Shown here: piece by piece, positions 56,090-64,000 of the stretch
Numbering within the stretch: position 1 is the stretch's first letter
How the letters are laid out: the number at the start of each line of letters is the position of its first letter
Origin: Paenibacillus sp.
GTDB lineage: Bacteria > Bacillota > Bacilli > Paenibacillales > Paenibacillaceae
Assembly (NCBI GenBank): GCA_031254035.1
Contig: JAIRVF010000106.1
Location: 57,184 to 121,183 of the forward strand
Direction: 5' to 3'
Length of the DNA stretch: 64,000 bases
Notes under the pieces: generated by a model
Told to the model about the DNA's origin: nothing
Databases searched by the model: none
The model's input: the letters and a program-made list of their open reading frames with translations, nothing else
Program-made: the position numbers and the translations under genes

Positions 56090-58032
56090 ACCCGGAAATC
56101 CACCCCTCTATATCTTGGGGGCACATACTCACTGACCGCAGCTCCTGTTGCGGCCGGTGTTGATCCCGTTGTTCTCTCGGGCAAGGGCTCCGTTTTCAAC
56201 GTCAACAGCTGATAACCGAGTGATTTTATCGCTTCGGATATTTCTTCCCTGTAATTTTCGAGAAGTCCTCCCGCCCAATCATTTTGGTTATGCACCTTTA
56301 AGCTGACAATGCGGTCCACAACCTGAACATCCACCAACGTTTGCCCCAGATGCTTCATCTGCAGATCAAACCAAAGTCGGCAGTTCGAAGCATCCAGTTC
56401 CCCTTTAGGGCCCCGGCGCGATTGAATTTGGACCGATGCCGTCTCCTGACCATCCGGCCCGTTCAGTGGCAGAAACAAGGTGACCTGGGCAAAAGGTGCC
56501 GTACGGTCCGTGTTAAGAAGCAACTGCTGGCCTGTCAGGTGGGAAATGAGCTGCTGCGCCGCTTCCTTGAGTGCCGGCGGCGTTTCATCATGTTGCATCA
56601 GCTGCAGCAAAATGCCCTTGAGCGTTTCCTGCTGCGGGCCTGTGCCCTGTAAGGCTCGCTCCGCGTTCATCCCGGCGATTTCCGCCGCCGGGAGCGGGCT
56701 CGCTGCCGCACGTAAGCCGGCAGCCTGCAAGCGGTCCTGCAGCCCTTGCCCGCCAGCCGCCTCCGCGGCTGCTGGCTGCTGCAGGACTGCCCCGCCCGCG
56801 GGCGCAGGCGCGGGCTGCCGCGGAGCGGCTGCGGCGGCGCTAGCCGTGCCGCCGCCACTTGCGGGCCCCGGCTCCGCCTGGCCCGCCCCTAAAGCAGCAC
56901 CCTGGCCCATGGCCGGTGCTGCCGCAGTCGGCCGCGCTCCGCTTGCGGCCGTCTCTTGCGCGGGCTGCATAGCCCCGCGCACGCCTTGCTGCTCGTGCTC
57001 CGCACCGAGCAGCTTCATGAGCCGCCCGACCCATGGCTCTGCAGCAAGGATCGGCGGCTTCGGCTCCGGCGCTACACCGCTGCCGGAGCCAGCTTGCGCC
57101 GCAGGTTCCTGCGGCGACGCAAGCACCGCGGCCGGCGCAGCTGTAGGGCCGGCCTCTACCTCGCCTTGCTGCACAGCAAGAGCGGACATGCCTGCTAGCG
57201 GCGCGATGCGAAGCTGCTGGAGTACCTGCTGCAGCTTCGCCAGCAGCGGCTGCATCCCGCCCTCACCAGCGGATGCCCCCGCAGCAGACACCTGCGTTCC
57301 CATGCCTGCCCCAGCAGCGGCCTCTTTATTGATATTTGCCTGCGGCGGGTTCTCTCCCGCCTGATTCAATCCATTGGGAACCGTGGGACTCTGCACAGGA
57401 CGGTTAGCAGTTCCTGCCGAATTCCCGATACCCCCGGCTGCTTGTGCAGCATCCAGCTCTGCCTCCAGCATCACCAACAGCTCATGTAGCGCTGCCCCGA
57501 AAACAGCCTGTTGCAACCCGCGGACGCTTTCGCCGGTCACGGGCAACCCGCGCTGCAGCGCAATCGCCGCGGACTGCACCCATTCCGTGATGGGCACTGA
57601 CACCGGTTTTTGTTGCAAGATCCGACTGAACAGCTCTGCATTTTCTTTGGTCAACGGAACACCACTCGACTGCATCGCCTGGATCATCGTCCTGCTTTCT
57701 TCCGTATCCGGAAGCCCCAATGAACTCAGTACATCCGCCATGGACCTGGAAGGCAGCGCTGCATTCGGTGAATCAGCCATCGGCTTTAAGACCATCATTC
57801 CATTTGCGGTAGGCGACTGCACCTGCAGCAGTGTAGCCTGCCCAGCCTCCATCGGCGTTTCAAGTACCGCCCTTACCTTAACACCCTGAATCTGTACTAC
57901 GGCCTCCTGGCCGTCTTCCGAGACGTTTAGTACCACACCTCTAACGACCTGGCCGGTTTTCATGTCCAGCTGCTTTACATCTCCCGGCCCAGTGTCACCA
58001 AGCAGGCCGCGAATCAACGAACCGATATTCAC
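56086..58032 (-). CDS. ylqG: FliK-like Ala/Pro/Gln-rich protein (YlqG)
   Basis: 648 aa. A small N-terminal domain (KTGQVVRGVVLNVSEDGQEA) is followed by about 350 low-complexity residues rich in Ala, Gly, Pro and Gln, and a C-terminal domain (about 520-620: TLFLPLNGPDGQETASVQIQ, KHLGQTLVDVQVVDRIVSLK) that resembles the FliK/Flg_hook fold. GTG 58030-58032 has AAGGAGG 8 nt upstream. Base composition rises sharply to very high GC at 56650-57300. Position between rnhB and ylqH as in B. subtilis. Confidence 0.85.
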   Translation of the reverse strand: MNIGSLIRGLLGDTGPGDVKQLDMKTGQVVRGVVLNVSEDGQEAVVQIQGVKVRAVLETPMEAGQATLLQVQSPTANGMMVLKPMADSPNAALPSRSMADVLSSLGLPDTEESRTMIQAMQSSGVPLTKENAELFSRILQQKPVSVPITEWVQSAAIALQRGLPVTGESVRGLQQAVFGAALHELLVMLEAELDAAQAAGGIGNSAGTANRPVQSPTVPNGLNQAGENPPQANINKEAAAGAGMGTQVSAAGASAGEGGMQPLLAKLQQVLQQLRIAPLAGMSALAVQQGEVEAGPTAAPAAVLASPQEPAAQAGSGSGVAPEPKPPILAAEPWVGRLMKLLGAEHEQQGVRGAMQPAQETAASGARPTAAAPAMGQGAALGAGQAEPGPASGGGTASAAAAAPRQPAPAPAGGAVLQQPAAAEAAGGQGLQDRLQAAGLRAAASPLPAAEIAGMNAERALQGTGPQQETLKGILLQLMQHDETPPALKEAAQQLISHLTGQQLLLNTDRTAPFAQVTLFLPLNGPDGQETASVQIQSRRGPKGELDASNCRLWFDLQMKHLGQTLVDVQVVDRIVSLKVHNQNDWAGGLLENYREEISEAIKSLGYQLLTLKTEPLPERTTGSTPAATGAAVSEYVPPRYRGVDFRV

Positions 58033-58109
58033 GCCTCTTCCTCCTTCGATCGTGTACAATCCCTTTTCTCTATTTATCGGCGTCAGCCTTCCGGCAATGA
58101 ATAAACGCC

Positions 58110-58730
58110 CTAGAACAAGGTTTCCTGAACGACCTCCAGATTCTTCAAAAAGCTCCGCCGGTGCATCGGGGTTGGCCCTAAATCCATAATTTGCTCACGA
58201 TGCAGTTTGGTGGCATAGCCTTTATGTATCGCTATTCCATATTCGGGGTATCTGGCCTCCCATTCCCCCTTGCAGAGCCGATCCCGAGTAACCTTGGCAA
58301 TAATCGATGCGGCGGCTATGGACTGGCTGGTCGCATCTCCTTTAATAATCGACAGCTGCGGCAGCTCTACATCGACCTTCTCCGCATCAACGAGCAGAAA
58401 ATCCGGAGCCACTAGCAGGCCTAACACCGCCTGTTTCATCGCTAGCCGCGCCGCCTGTTTGATATTGATCCGGTCAATTGTTTGTGCATCAACGTAACCC
58501 ACCGAAATGGCAACCGCCTGCTCCATGATCAGATCATAAAGCGCCTCGCGTTTCTTCTCACTCAGCTTTTTGGAATCATCCACGCCCTCCAGCACAAGAC
58601 CTACGGGAAGAATAACAGCGGCGGCGACCACATCACCAAATAAACACCCCCGTCCAACTTCATCAATCCCTGCTATATGTTGATAGGACTTAGCCCAACA
58701 TTCCTTTTCATGTGTTAATAAGTTTCCCAT
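58110..58730 (-). CDS. rnhB: Ribonuclease HII
   Basis: 206-aa enzyme that cuts RNA at RNA-DNA junctions and single ribonucleotides in DNA. AGIDEVGRG gives Asp23 and Glu24; Asp115 (LLVDAE) and Asp132 (KGDATS) complete the active site; IAAASIIAKVTRD follows. The loop after GRG reads CLFGDVVAA rather than the common PLAGPVVAA. GGAGGAGC lies upstream of the ATG. Confidence 0.94.
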   Translation of the reverse strand: MGNLLTHEKECWAKSYQHIAGIDEVGRGCLFGDVVAAAVILPVGLVLEGVDDSKKLSEKKREALYDLIMEQAVAISVGYVDAQTIDRINIKQAARLAMKQAVLGLLVAPDFLLVDAEKVDVELPQLSIIKGDATSQSIAAASIIAKVTRDRLCKGEWEARYPEYGIAIHKGYATKLHREQIMDLGPTPMHRRSFLKNLEVVQETLF

Positions 58731-58843
58731 GTTGCTCCTCCTTGCTTCCCCCGGACATGACTTCCCTGTCCGTAAAACTCTCCTGCCTGAATATTATACT
58801 TGATCCCGGCCAAGGCTGCACCGCTTTTCCAGTGCGTAGTCCG

Positions 58844-60016
58844 TTAATCAGCGGAAATGCGGGGTTTACCGCTCTTTGTGGCTGGCAGCGGCAGTTGGGG
58901 TACTGCCCCTTGCCTTAATCCGGGCTTCGCAGAATTTCGTAGGTTCCCGGGAACCACAGCCCCTGTTTTCATGAATGCAATCAATGCATCCGGATCATTG
59001 TTCGCTCCCCCAGCATTAATGCGGTATCCGGTTAAGCCTCCCGCACTGTTGATTCCGGGAAGCACCGTAAACGAAACTGGCATATCCAGTTCCTTGCACA
59101 CACGCAGCAAAGCAGGGGAAAACACGCCGTACGGAAAGGCGATCACATTCATCGTATTTCCGATTTTCTCGTGCAAAACGGCATTGGCTTGATCCAGATC
59201 ACTGCGTACGCGCTCAATATATTCCTCTTTCGTTTCTTTCCGGCCAAGCTGTTTTATATAAACCCTTCCCCTTAAGACTGCTTTGGAAATTTTCCCCGCC
59301 GAATCTAGAGGTGCATAAAAATGGGAATCGAAAGAGTGACTGTAAAAGTCCACGCCACTTTGATGCATTTCCCTCACCTGCTCCCAGGTAAGCTTTGGAA
59401 TACCGACATGCTTTGGATTACCGACGGTATTAACGATCAGGAAATTAGTTGCTGGAACATTGTACTTGAGGAGAAGCGGATATACGTCCTCATAAAAGGA
59501 TTCGTAACCGTCATCAAACGTCATCAGCACTGCATTCGGAGGTATCGGCCTTCTATGTAAAACAAACTCCACATACTGGTTCATCGTGATCCACTGAAAA
59601 CCGTTGTCCTTCATCAAACTCAACTGCATTTTGAATTTGTCTATATTCAAGCTCTGATTGTTCACCTGTCCAGGCGTTACCTCGTGATACATTAATACGA
59701 GAACCTTGTTACGATAGTAGATCTGGCCCGGATTTTCATTTTGAAAAGATGTGTCCTGAAGCGATATTTTATTGCCCGGTATCACGGAACTTAGCTGTTC
59801 CGGTGGAGAGGTCTCCACTTGATCCGTTATAGATTCAATCGGAGCCTTCAGCGCCGAGTCTGCATGACTAGTCGGATGAACGGAGACCGTCTTTTTCATG
59901 TCGGCCTGTTGCTTCAAGGAATCGTCATCAGATACCACCCCCTTGACTAACACGATGCTAATTGCTGCAGCCAAAACAACGCCTACGCCCGTTATTACCA
60001 TCCATTTTCGCTTCAA
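58844..60016 (-). CDS. Polysaccharide deacetylase family protein
   Basis: 390-aa exported enzyme. A signal anchor (residues 5-26) is followed by a Ser/Pro/Gln-rich spacer and a catalytic domain starting at LVLMYHEVTPG. TFDDGYESF (metal-binding Asp pair) and SHSFDSHFYAP (His motif) mark the NodB-like fold; IAFPYG follows. The layout resembles PgaB/IcaB-type or spore-associated deacetylases. The start is TTG (60014-60016) with AAGGGGG upstream, overlapping a 24-codon ORF. Confidence 0.9.
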   Translation of the reverse strand: MKRKWMVITGVGVVLAAAISIVLVKGVVSDDDSLKQQADMKKTVSVHPTSHADSALKAPIESITDQVETSPPEQLSSVIPGNKISLQDTSFQNENPGQIYYRNKVLVLMYHEVTPGQVNNQSLNIDKFKMQLSLMKDNGFQWITMNQYVEFVLHRRPIPPNAVLMTFDDGYESFYEDVYPLLLKYNVPATNFLIVNTVGNPKHVGIPKLTWEQVREMHQSGVDFYSHSFDSHFYAPLDSAGKISKAVLRGRVYIKQLGRKETKEEYIERVRSDLDQANAVLHEKIGNTMNVIAFPYGVFSPALLRVCKELDMPVSFTVLPGINSAGGLTGYRINAGGANNDPDALIAFMKTGAVVPGNLRNSAKPGLRQGAVPQLPLPATKSGKPRISAD

Positions 60017-60087
60017 GCTCTTTCCCCCTTTTTCGTTCGAAATCCAATTCTACAAATCAGATTAACATATCCTAAAATTGTTATCAT
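60013..60087 (-). CDS. Possible 24-aa leader peptide ahead of the deacetylase
   Basis: ATG at 60085-60087 has AGGAGG 7 nt upstream, the best ribosome site in the region. It encodes MITILGYVNLICRIGF and RTKKGERA. Its TGA stop overlaps the TTG start of the deacetylase as TTGA. It may couple translation, or it may be chance. Confidence 0.4.
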   Translation of the reverse strand: MITILGYVNLICRIGFRTKKGERA

Positions 60088-60320
60088 CCATATTCCTCCT
60101 CTAATTATATATATGACTTTGCTAATAAAAAGATCATTGCAACATACTCTCCCGCATGTTCAGTCCACTTCTTCGCAGCAGTTTTCGGTATGATCAGGCG
60201 GTAGTTCCTCAAATTATTATATTTTCTTAAATCCCAACAAAAAAAAACCGCCTTCCGGCGGTTTTCACAAATTGCTATATCGTTGGCAAGCCATTTAATT
60301 CCTTTGGTACCGATCATGTC
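60017..60320 (-). other. rbgA-deacetylase intergenic region
   Basis: About 300 bp with the rbgA terminator near its right side (60238-60265), AT-rich DNA that should carry the deacetylase promoter (TATATATAAT near 60110-60125 on the minus strand), and the possible leader ORF. No other gene is visible. Confidence 0.5.
60238..60265 (-). terminator. Strong terminator downstream of rbgA
   Basis: AAAACCGCC-TTCC-GGCGGTTTT (60244-60265) is a perfect 9-bp stem; a T-run of at least 8 follows on the minus strand. It separates rbgA from the deacetylase gene. Confidence 0.9.
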
Positions 60321-61187
60321 TCAATAAGGGGATTCCATGGAGAATTGACCCATTTTTCCGGCGCGAAGTTCCCGTAATATGGTACGAGAGGCTTTCTCAA
60401 GGTCAACCCTTCCTCCGCTAATCAGACATCCACGTTTGCGCCCTACTGCTTCCATGATGGCTACGATCTCATCACTTTCATCCGGATTATGTGGCGTATT
60501 GTCATCAAGTTCGAATCGTTCCCGGAATGCGTCCCAATAATAACTCACCAAATATTTTACCGCGAAAAAGGCAATATCCTCGACATTCAGAATTTCTTCC
60601 TTAATCGCGCCCGTTACGGCCAGCTTATAACCCACGTTCTGGTCTTCAAATTTGGGCCACAAAATACCCGGCGTATCCAAAAGCTCGATTTCGCCGCCCA
60701 CCTTGATCCACTGCTGAGCTTTGGTCACGCCCGGGCGGTCGCCCGTTGCAGCAATACTGCGTCCGGCCATCCGGTTGATCAGTGTTGACTTGCCGACATT
60801 TGGAATGCCTACGATCAATGCGCGGATTGCCCGTGGATTCATACCCTTGGCAATTTGCCGGTCTATTTTTTCTTTCAAAAGCAGCTTAAGTTGGCCCGGA
60901 ATATCCTTGATTCCAGTACCAGTGGAAGCATCAACCGGGAATGCCGCATGACCCTGCTCCTTGAAATAGTCCTGCCACTGCCTAGTGACCGCAGGATCTG
61001 CAAGATCCGCTTTGTTCATAATGATCAGCCGCGGCTTGCCCTGCAATATTTCGTCAATCATCGGATTACGGCTGGAGAGCGGAAGACGAGCATCGATCAG
61101 CTCGATGACCACGTCAATCAGCTTCAGTTTTTCCTGTATTTGGCGGCGCGCTCTTGTCATATGACCTGGAAACCATTGAATCGTCAC
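60321..61187 (-). CDS. rbgA: Ribosome biogenesis GTPase RbgA (YlqF)
   Basis: Circularly permuted GTPase for late 50S assembly. MNKAD (G4) comes before [16 protein letters not shown] (G1) and DTPGILWP (G3). GTG 61185-61187 gives [10 protein letters not shown] as in B. subtilis and has GAGGTGA upstream (288 aa); ATG 61193 two codons earlier is possible. C-terminal ANTAR-like helical domain. It follows lepB by about 50 nt. Confidence 0.95.
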   Translation of the reverse strand: MTIQWFPGHMTRARRQIQEKLKLIDVVIELIDARLPLSSRNPMIDEILQGKPRLIIMNKADLADPAVTRQWQDYFKEQGHAAFPVDASTGTGIKDIPGQLKLLLKEKIDRQIAKGMNPRAIRALIVGIPNVGKSTLINRMAGRSIAATGDRPGVTKAQQWIKVGGEIELLDTPGILWPKFEDQNVGYKLAVTGAIKEEILNVEDIAFFAVKYLVSYYWDAFRERFELDDNTPHNPDESDEIVAIMEAVGRKRGCLISGGRVDLEKASRTILRELRAGKMGQFSMESPY

Positions 61188-61237
61188 CGTCATCACCTCA
61201 TTTTTGCCTACAACCAGCCGCTATATCGGTGGATTGT

Positions 61238-61858
61238 TTAATGTTTGATCAAATGTATATCCTTGACCGGCCAGAAAATCAAATCTGCACGTCCTACGAT
61301 GTCGCTAAGCGGCACGTATCCAATCATTCGGCTGTCCGTGCTGTCAGACCGGTTGTCCCCCATGACAAAGATATGGCCTTCTGGCACCTTGCCTTCAGGA
61401 AACGCGCTATTAGGAAAGTCCTTATCATTATACAACTGGCCATCCTTATGACTCTGTTCAATCGCATCCTTGATATAAGTTTCATCGATTGGTTTACCGT
61501 TCACTGTTACCGTATCGCCTTCCACCTTCACCGTATCGCCCGCAACGGCGATAACCCGTTTAATGAAGTCTTTTCCTTCGGAAGGAACATGGAACACAAT
61601 GACTTCCCCACGCTGTGGAGCCCGGATGTCATAAAGAATTTCATTGACGATTAGCCGCTCTCCCGTATGGAAATTAGGCTTCATCGAAGGCCCGTCTACA
61701 ATAAACGGTTTAAAGAGAAGCCAGCGAATAAGAGCCACCAGAATTAGAGCAATCACGATCGCCTTTAACCATTCCACAACTTCATTTTTCGCTTTTTTTG
61801 GTGGTTTTTGATCCTGCTCCATTATTTCCGCCCCATCATTCTGAATGTCCTGCTGCAT
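61238..61858 (-). CDS. lepB: Type I signal peptidase
   Basis: 206 aa. One N-terminal membrane helix (about residues 28-48) is followed by the periplasmic catalytic domain with Ser58 (DGPSMKP) and Lys100 (KDFIKRVIAV), and MGDNRSDSTDSR as the conserved box. It cleaves secretory signal peptides. A basic N-terminal tail with KPPKKAK precedes the helix. In many Firmicutes a signal peptidase lies between rplS and rbgA. Confidence 0.95.
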   Translation of the reverse strand: MQQDIQNDGAEIMEQDQKPPKKAKNEVVEWLKAIVIALILVALIRWLLFKPFIVDGPSMKPNFHTGERLIVNEILYDIRAPQRGEVIVFHVPSEGKDFIKRVIAVAGDTVKVEGDTVTVNGKPIDETYIKDAIEQSHKDGQLYNDKDFPNSAFPEGKVPEGHIFVMGDNRSDSTDSRMIGYVPLSDIVGRADLIFWPVKDIHLIKH

Positions 61859-61920
61859 ACTTCACCGTCCTCTCCTCGTATCATTTGCATGAGCTTACGC
61901 GCATTTTCATTTTTTACCGA

Positions 61921-61943
61921 AAAGAAAAGCTCCTATACGGAGC
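61921..61943 (-). terminator. Second hairpin terminator between rplS and lepB
   Basis: GCTCC-TATAC-GGAGC (61929-61943) is followed on the minus strand by TTTTCTTT. It follows the main rplS terminator by about 25 nt. Confidence 0.6.
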
Positions 61944-61965
61944 CGTAACATTTTTTATCCTAAAA

Positions 61966-61992
61966 CGAAAAGGGCTTGAAATCAAGCCCTTT
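61966..61992 (-). terminator. Main terminator of rplS
   Basis: AAAGGGCTTGA (61969-61979) pairs perfectly with TCAAGCCCTTT (61982-61992); on the minus strand TTTTCGTTTT follows. It begins 16 nt after the rplS stop. Confidence 0.85.
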
Positions 61993-62007
61993 AACGTTGT
62001 CCGTTTA

Positions 62008-62352
62008 TTAACGGCGAATTTCTTTAATTCTTGCTGCTTTACCGCGAAGTTCACGAAGATAATAAAGCTTCGCACGACGCACTTTACCACGGCGAGCCAC
62101 TTCGATTTTTTCGATTTTTGGCGAGTTGATTGGGAAAGTTCTTTCCACACCAACACCGTAAGAAATTTTACGAACTGTAAAAGTCTCACTGATTCCGCCA
62201 CCGCGACGTTTGATAACAACACCTTCGAACAACTGGATACGTTCGCGAGATCCCTCGATTACCTTAACGTGCACTTTCAAAGTGTCGCCAGGACGAAAAC
62301 TTGGGATATCTTTACGAAGCTGTTCTTGAGTGATCGCTTGTAGGATATTCAT
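62008..62352 (-). CDS. rplS: 50S ribosomal protein L19
   Basis: 114-aa large-subunit protein at the 30S interface. [32 protein letters not shown] and [20 protein letters not shown] are standard. GGAAGGAGGG precedes the ATG (62350-62352). In B. subtilis trmD lies immediately upstream; here an exporter gene on the other strand is found instead. Confidence 0.98.
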   Translation of the reverse strand: MNILQAITQEQLRKDIPSFRPGDTLKVHVKVIEGSRERIQLFEGVVIKRRGGGISETFTVRKISYGVGVERTFPINSPKIEKIEVARRGKVRRAKLYYLRELRGKAARIKEIRR

Positions 62353-62450
62353 CTAGGACTCCCTCCTTCCGTACAGGTGTTCATGCCTCTTCCGGAAACT
62401 CTTCTGTTTTCCTTCATCATCCGCAGCGGACCACCGTATTCCACACAACA
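62353..62450 (-). ncRNA. Possible L19 ribosomal leader
   Basis: The transcript from the promoter at 62457-62486 has a leader of about 98 nt. It contains TCCG-CTG-CGGA and GGAAA-ACAGAAGAG-TTTCC hairpins and ends in CATGAACACCTGT just before the ribosome site, resembling what I recall of the L19 leader of low-GC Gram-positive bacteria, a probable autoregulatory element. Not verified by model. Confidence 0.5.
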
Positions 62451-62456
62451 GCGTTA

Positions 62457-62486
62457 ATTGTAACATAGCTGCCTACTGGTTTGCAA
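62457..62486 (-). promoter_or_regulatory. Sigma-A promoter of rplS
   Basis: On the minus strand TTGCAA and TACAAT are separated by 18 bp. Transcription would start near 62450. Confidence 0.7.
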
Positions 62487-62567
62487 CATCAATTTGAATA
62501 GGCTCCTGCAAACGTAAACCTGACCTCGAAATCATCACTTCAGGCCGCTCTGGCTCGCTAATCCGAT

Positions 62568-62586
62568 CGTTAAAAAAATTTTAACG
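62568..62586. promoter_or_regulatory. Upstream operator of the MFS gene
   Basis: CGTTAAAAAAATTTTAACG is a 19-bp inverted repeat with arms CGTTAAAA and TTTTAACG. It lies 18 bp upstream of the -35 box and matches the second operator in both arms. Confidence 0.75.
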
Positions 62587-62603
62587 TTTCAGGCAAAAAC
62601 CTC

Positions 62604-62631
62604 TTGAAATTTTCTCCAAGAACAATAAAAT
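62604..62631 (+). promoter_or_regulatory. Sigma-A promoter of the MFS gene
   Basis: TTGAAA (62604-62609) and TAAAAT (62626-62631) with a 16-bp spacer. The start would be near 62638, right at the second operator. Confidence 0.6.
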
Positions 62632-62639
62632 AAACTTAT

Positions 62640-62658
62640 CGTTAAAATTATTTTAACG
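62640..62658. promoter_or_regulatory. Downstream operator of the MFS gene
   Basis: CGTTAAAATTATTTTAACG is a perfect palindrome with the same arms as the upstream site, 72 bp away. It covers the predicted transcription start, so binding of a repressor to both sites would block the promoter. Confidence 0.75.
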
Positions 62659-62691
62659 TTAATAAAAGTTGAACGGAGTTGTATAAACAAA

Positions 62692-63978
62692 ATGAGCGAA
62701 ACAGTTCTTGTTCAATCGCAGGCGAAGCCAAAGCGAGGTATTCGGGCATTAAGCGCCCACCGTTCTTATTTTGTGATGTTGGCCGCAAAAATCATTTCAG
62801 TTTTTGGAGATTCGGTCGATTCCATCGCGTACAGCTGGATGGTATACATGCTTACGGGCTCCAAAGTGCTCATGGGAACATTATTTGCCGCCAGCTTTAT
62901 TCCGGGTATTGCATTCAGCCCTTTTACGGGCGTGCTAGTCGACCGGTGGTCCAAGAAAAAGGTTATCGTCATCGCCGGCATCGGTCGGGGCATTACGGTT
63001 TCGTTAACAGCATTTCTTTATTTTATGGGCAGTCTCGAGCCATGGCATTTATTTGTTTTTACTATGCTTAACTCTTCTTTTCAATGTTTTTCGAGACCGG
63101 CGGAGGCGGCGATTGTTCCGCGTCTTTTGCCCAAGGAGCTGCTTCTGACCGGCAACTCAATAACCGCTTCCGTCTCCCGGACCGCAGAGATTGGTGGATT
63201 GGCCGCTGCTGGTGGACTCATCGCTCTGGCCGGAATTTCCGGAACGATGATCATTAATGCCTCATCCTTTTTTCTCGAAGCCTTGCTGTATTTCTTCATC
63301 CGCCTAAACCGGGAAGAGGAACCTCCTGTAGAACCCCATGGGGATTCCGGCGCAAAAGCCAAAAGCTCTTATTGGAAGGAATTTCGAATCGGGCTACAAT
63401 TCGTAATAAAAAATCGCCTCATCCTGCTAACAATGATGGCTGGCGCTTTCGTGAACCTTTGCCTATGCCCGTGGAACGTGCTCCAACCCGTTTATGTAAA
63501 AGAAATTCTGCATTCCGGACCGTTTGGACTCAGTTTGCTCGGGATTACGCTCATGATCGGCATGATCCTCGGCGGCTTGTTTATCAGCCAAAGAGGTGAT
63601 CGCTACAAAAAAAGCACCTTGATCGTCTTTGGTATCCTGCTGCTTGGTGTAACCTACAGTATGCTTTATCTTCCGGCATTGTTCACCTATTACCCGCTTT
63701 ATGCGGCCACCCTATTCAGCTTCGGTATGGGCTTCGCCATATCGTTTGTAAATACGCCGATTGCAACGTACAGCATGGAGGTAACGCCGAAAAACATGCT
63801 TGGACGCATCAGCGCATTGTCCAACATGATCGTTACTTGCACCATACCGCTTGGCGGCGTTATTGCCGGTTTTGCCGGCACCTGGCTAAGCGCGAACGTG
63901 GTATTTCTCGTCTTCGGACTTTTGATGATCATTCCCGGGCGTCTGCTCCTGACCCACAAAAGCTTTATGAGTATATAA
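62692..63978 (+). CDS. MFS transporter, probable drug/metabolite exporter
   Basis: 428-aa polytopic membrane protein of about 12 segments. GVLVDRWSKKKVIVIAGIG (loop 2-3 motif) and the general pattern fit the MFS_3/EntS-MefA type exporters. The substrate cannot be told. The ATG at 62692 has CGGAG about 13 nt upstream, a weak ribosome site. Controlled by two palindromes bracketing its promoter; the regulator gene is not in the window up to 64000. It takes the place where trmD would be expected next to rplS. Confidence 0.88.
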   Translation: MSETVLVQSQAKPKRGIRALSAHRSYFVMLAAKIISVFGDSVDSIAYSWMVYMLTGSKVLMGTLFAASFIPGIAFSPFTGVLVDRWSKKKVIVIAGIGRGITVSLTAFLYFMGSLEPWHLFVFTMLNSSFQCFSRPAEAAIVPRLLPKELLLTGNSITASVSRTAEIGGLAAAGGLIALAGISGTMIINASSFFLEALLYFFIRLNREEEPPVEPHGDSGAKAKSSYWKEFRIGLQFVIKNRLILLTMMAGAFVNLCLCPWNVLQPVYVKEILHSGPFGLSLLGITLMIGMILGGLFISQRGDRYKKSTLIVFGILLLGVTYSMLYLPALFTYYPLYAATLFSFGMGFAISFVNTPIATYSMEVTPKNMLGRISALSNMIVTCTIPLGGVIAGFAGTWLSANVVFLVFGLLMIIPGRLLLTHKSFMSI

Positions 63979-64000
63979 TTCAGACCACAAAGTGCGTGTC

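Noticed and set aside
56480-57364. Plus-strand frame of 294 codons, Cys/Ala/Pro-rich
   Set aside because: It arises from the GC-rich low-complexity part of ylqG read backwards; amino acid content is not credible.

Overview
The window is chromosomal core DNA of a low-GC Gram-positive bacterium. Gene order, read from right to left, follows the Bacillus subtilis block rplS - rbgA - rnhB - ylqG - ylqH - sucCD - dprA - topA - trmFO - hslV - hslU - fla/che operon - rpsB - tsf - pyrH - frr - uppS - cdsA - dxr - rseP - proS almost gene for gene. The departures from B. subtilis (short archaeal-type ProS, a FapA/DUF342 gene in the fla/che operon, no codY or xerC/codV at their usual places, a polysaccharide deacetylase beside rnhB, GC near 50%) point to Paenibacillus or a close relative; this is inference, as no 16S rRNA or tRNA gene was seen.

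Right to left: an MFS exporter (62692-63978, +) with two matched operator palindromes diverges from rplS. Then come lepB, rbgA, a polysaccharide deacetylase preceded by a tiny overlapping ORF, rnhB, a FliK-like/FlhB-tail-like pair (ylqG-ylqH), yraN, two broken genes (a frameshifted nucleotidyltransferase and a truncated alpha/beta hydrolase), comM on the plus strand behind a near-consensus sigma-A promoter, and sucC-sucD. Two inverted copies of a 255-bp MITE-like element bracket sucD; one lies inside the sucC-sucD gap. dprA, topA, trmFO, hslV and hslU follow.

The fla/che operon runs from flgB (41192) to about 9991, with gene-to-gene overlaps or small gaps and terminator hairpins at both ends. 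It encodes rod, MS-ring, switch, type III export gate and ATPase, hook assembly, FlhF/FlhG placement proteins, the CheA/W/B/C/D/Y and FliY chemotaxis set, sigma-D, FapA, a SwrB-like protein and an MltG-like protein without the catalytic domain. rpsB-tsf, pyrH-frr and uppS-cdsA-dxr then follow, separated by hairpin terminators. The 730-bp gap between dxr and rseP is AT-rich and holds decayed coding sequence, including a fragment that resembles the N-terminal part of rseP itself. proS ends the window.

Most of the window is ordinary housekeeping and motility DNA. I did not find a clearly new defence or biosynthetic system. The most interesting items are the MITE pair around sucD, the rseP-like remnant, the paired operators of the MFS gene, the second FliK/FlhB-like module, the intergenic 50-bp repeat array upstream of comM, and a few possible very small ORFs.
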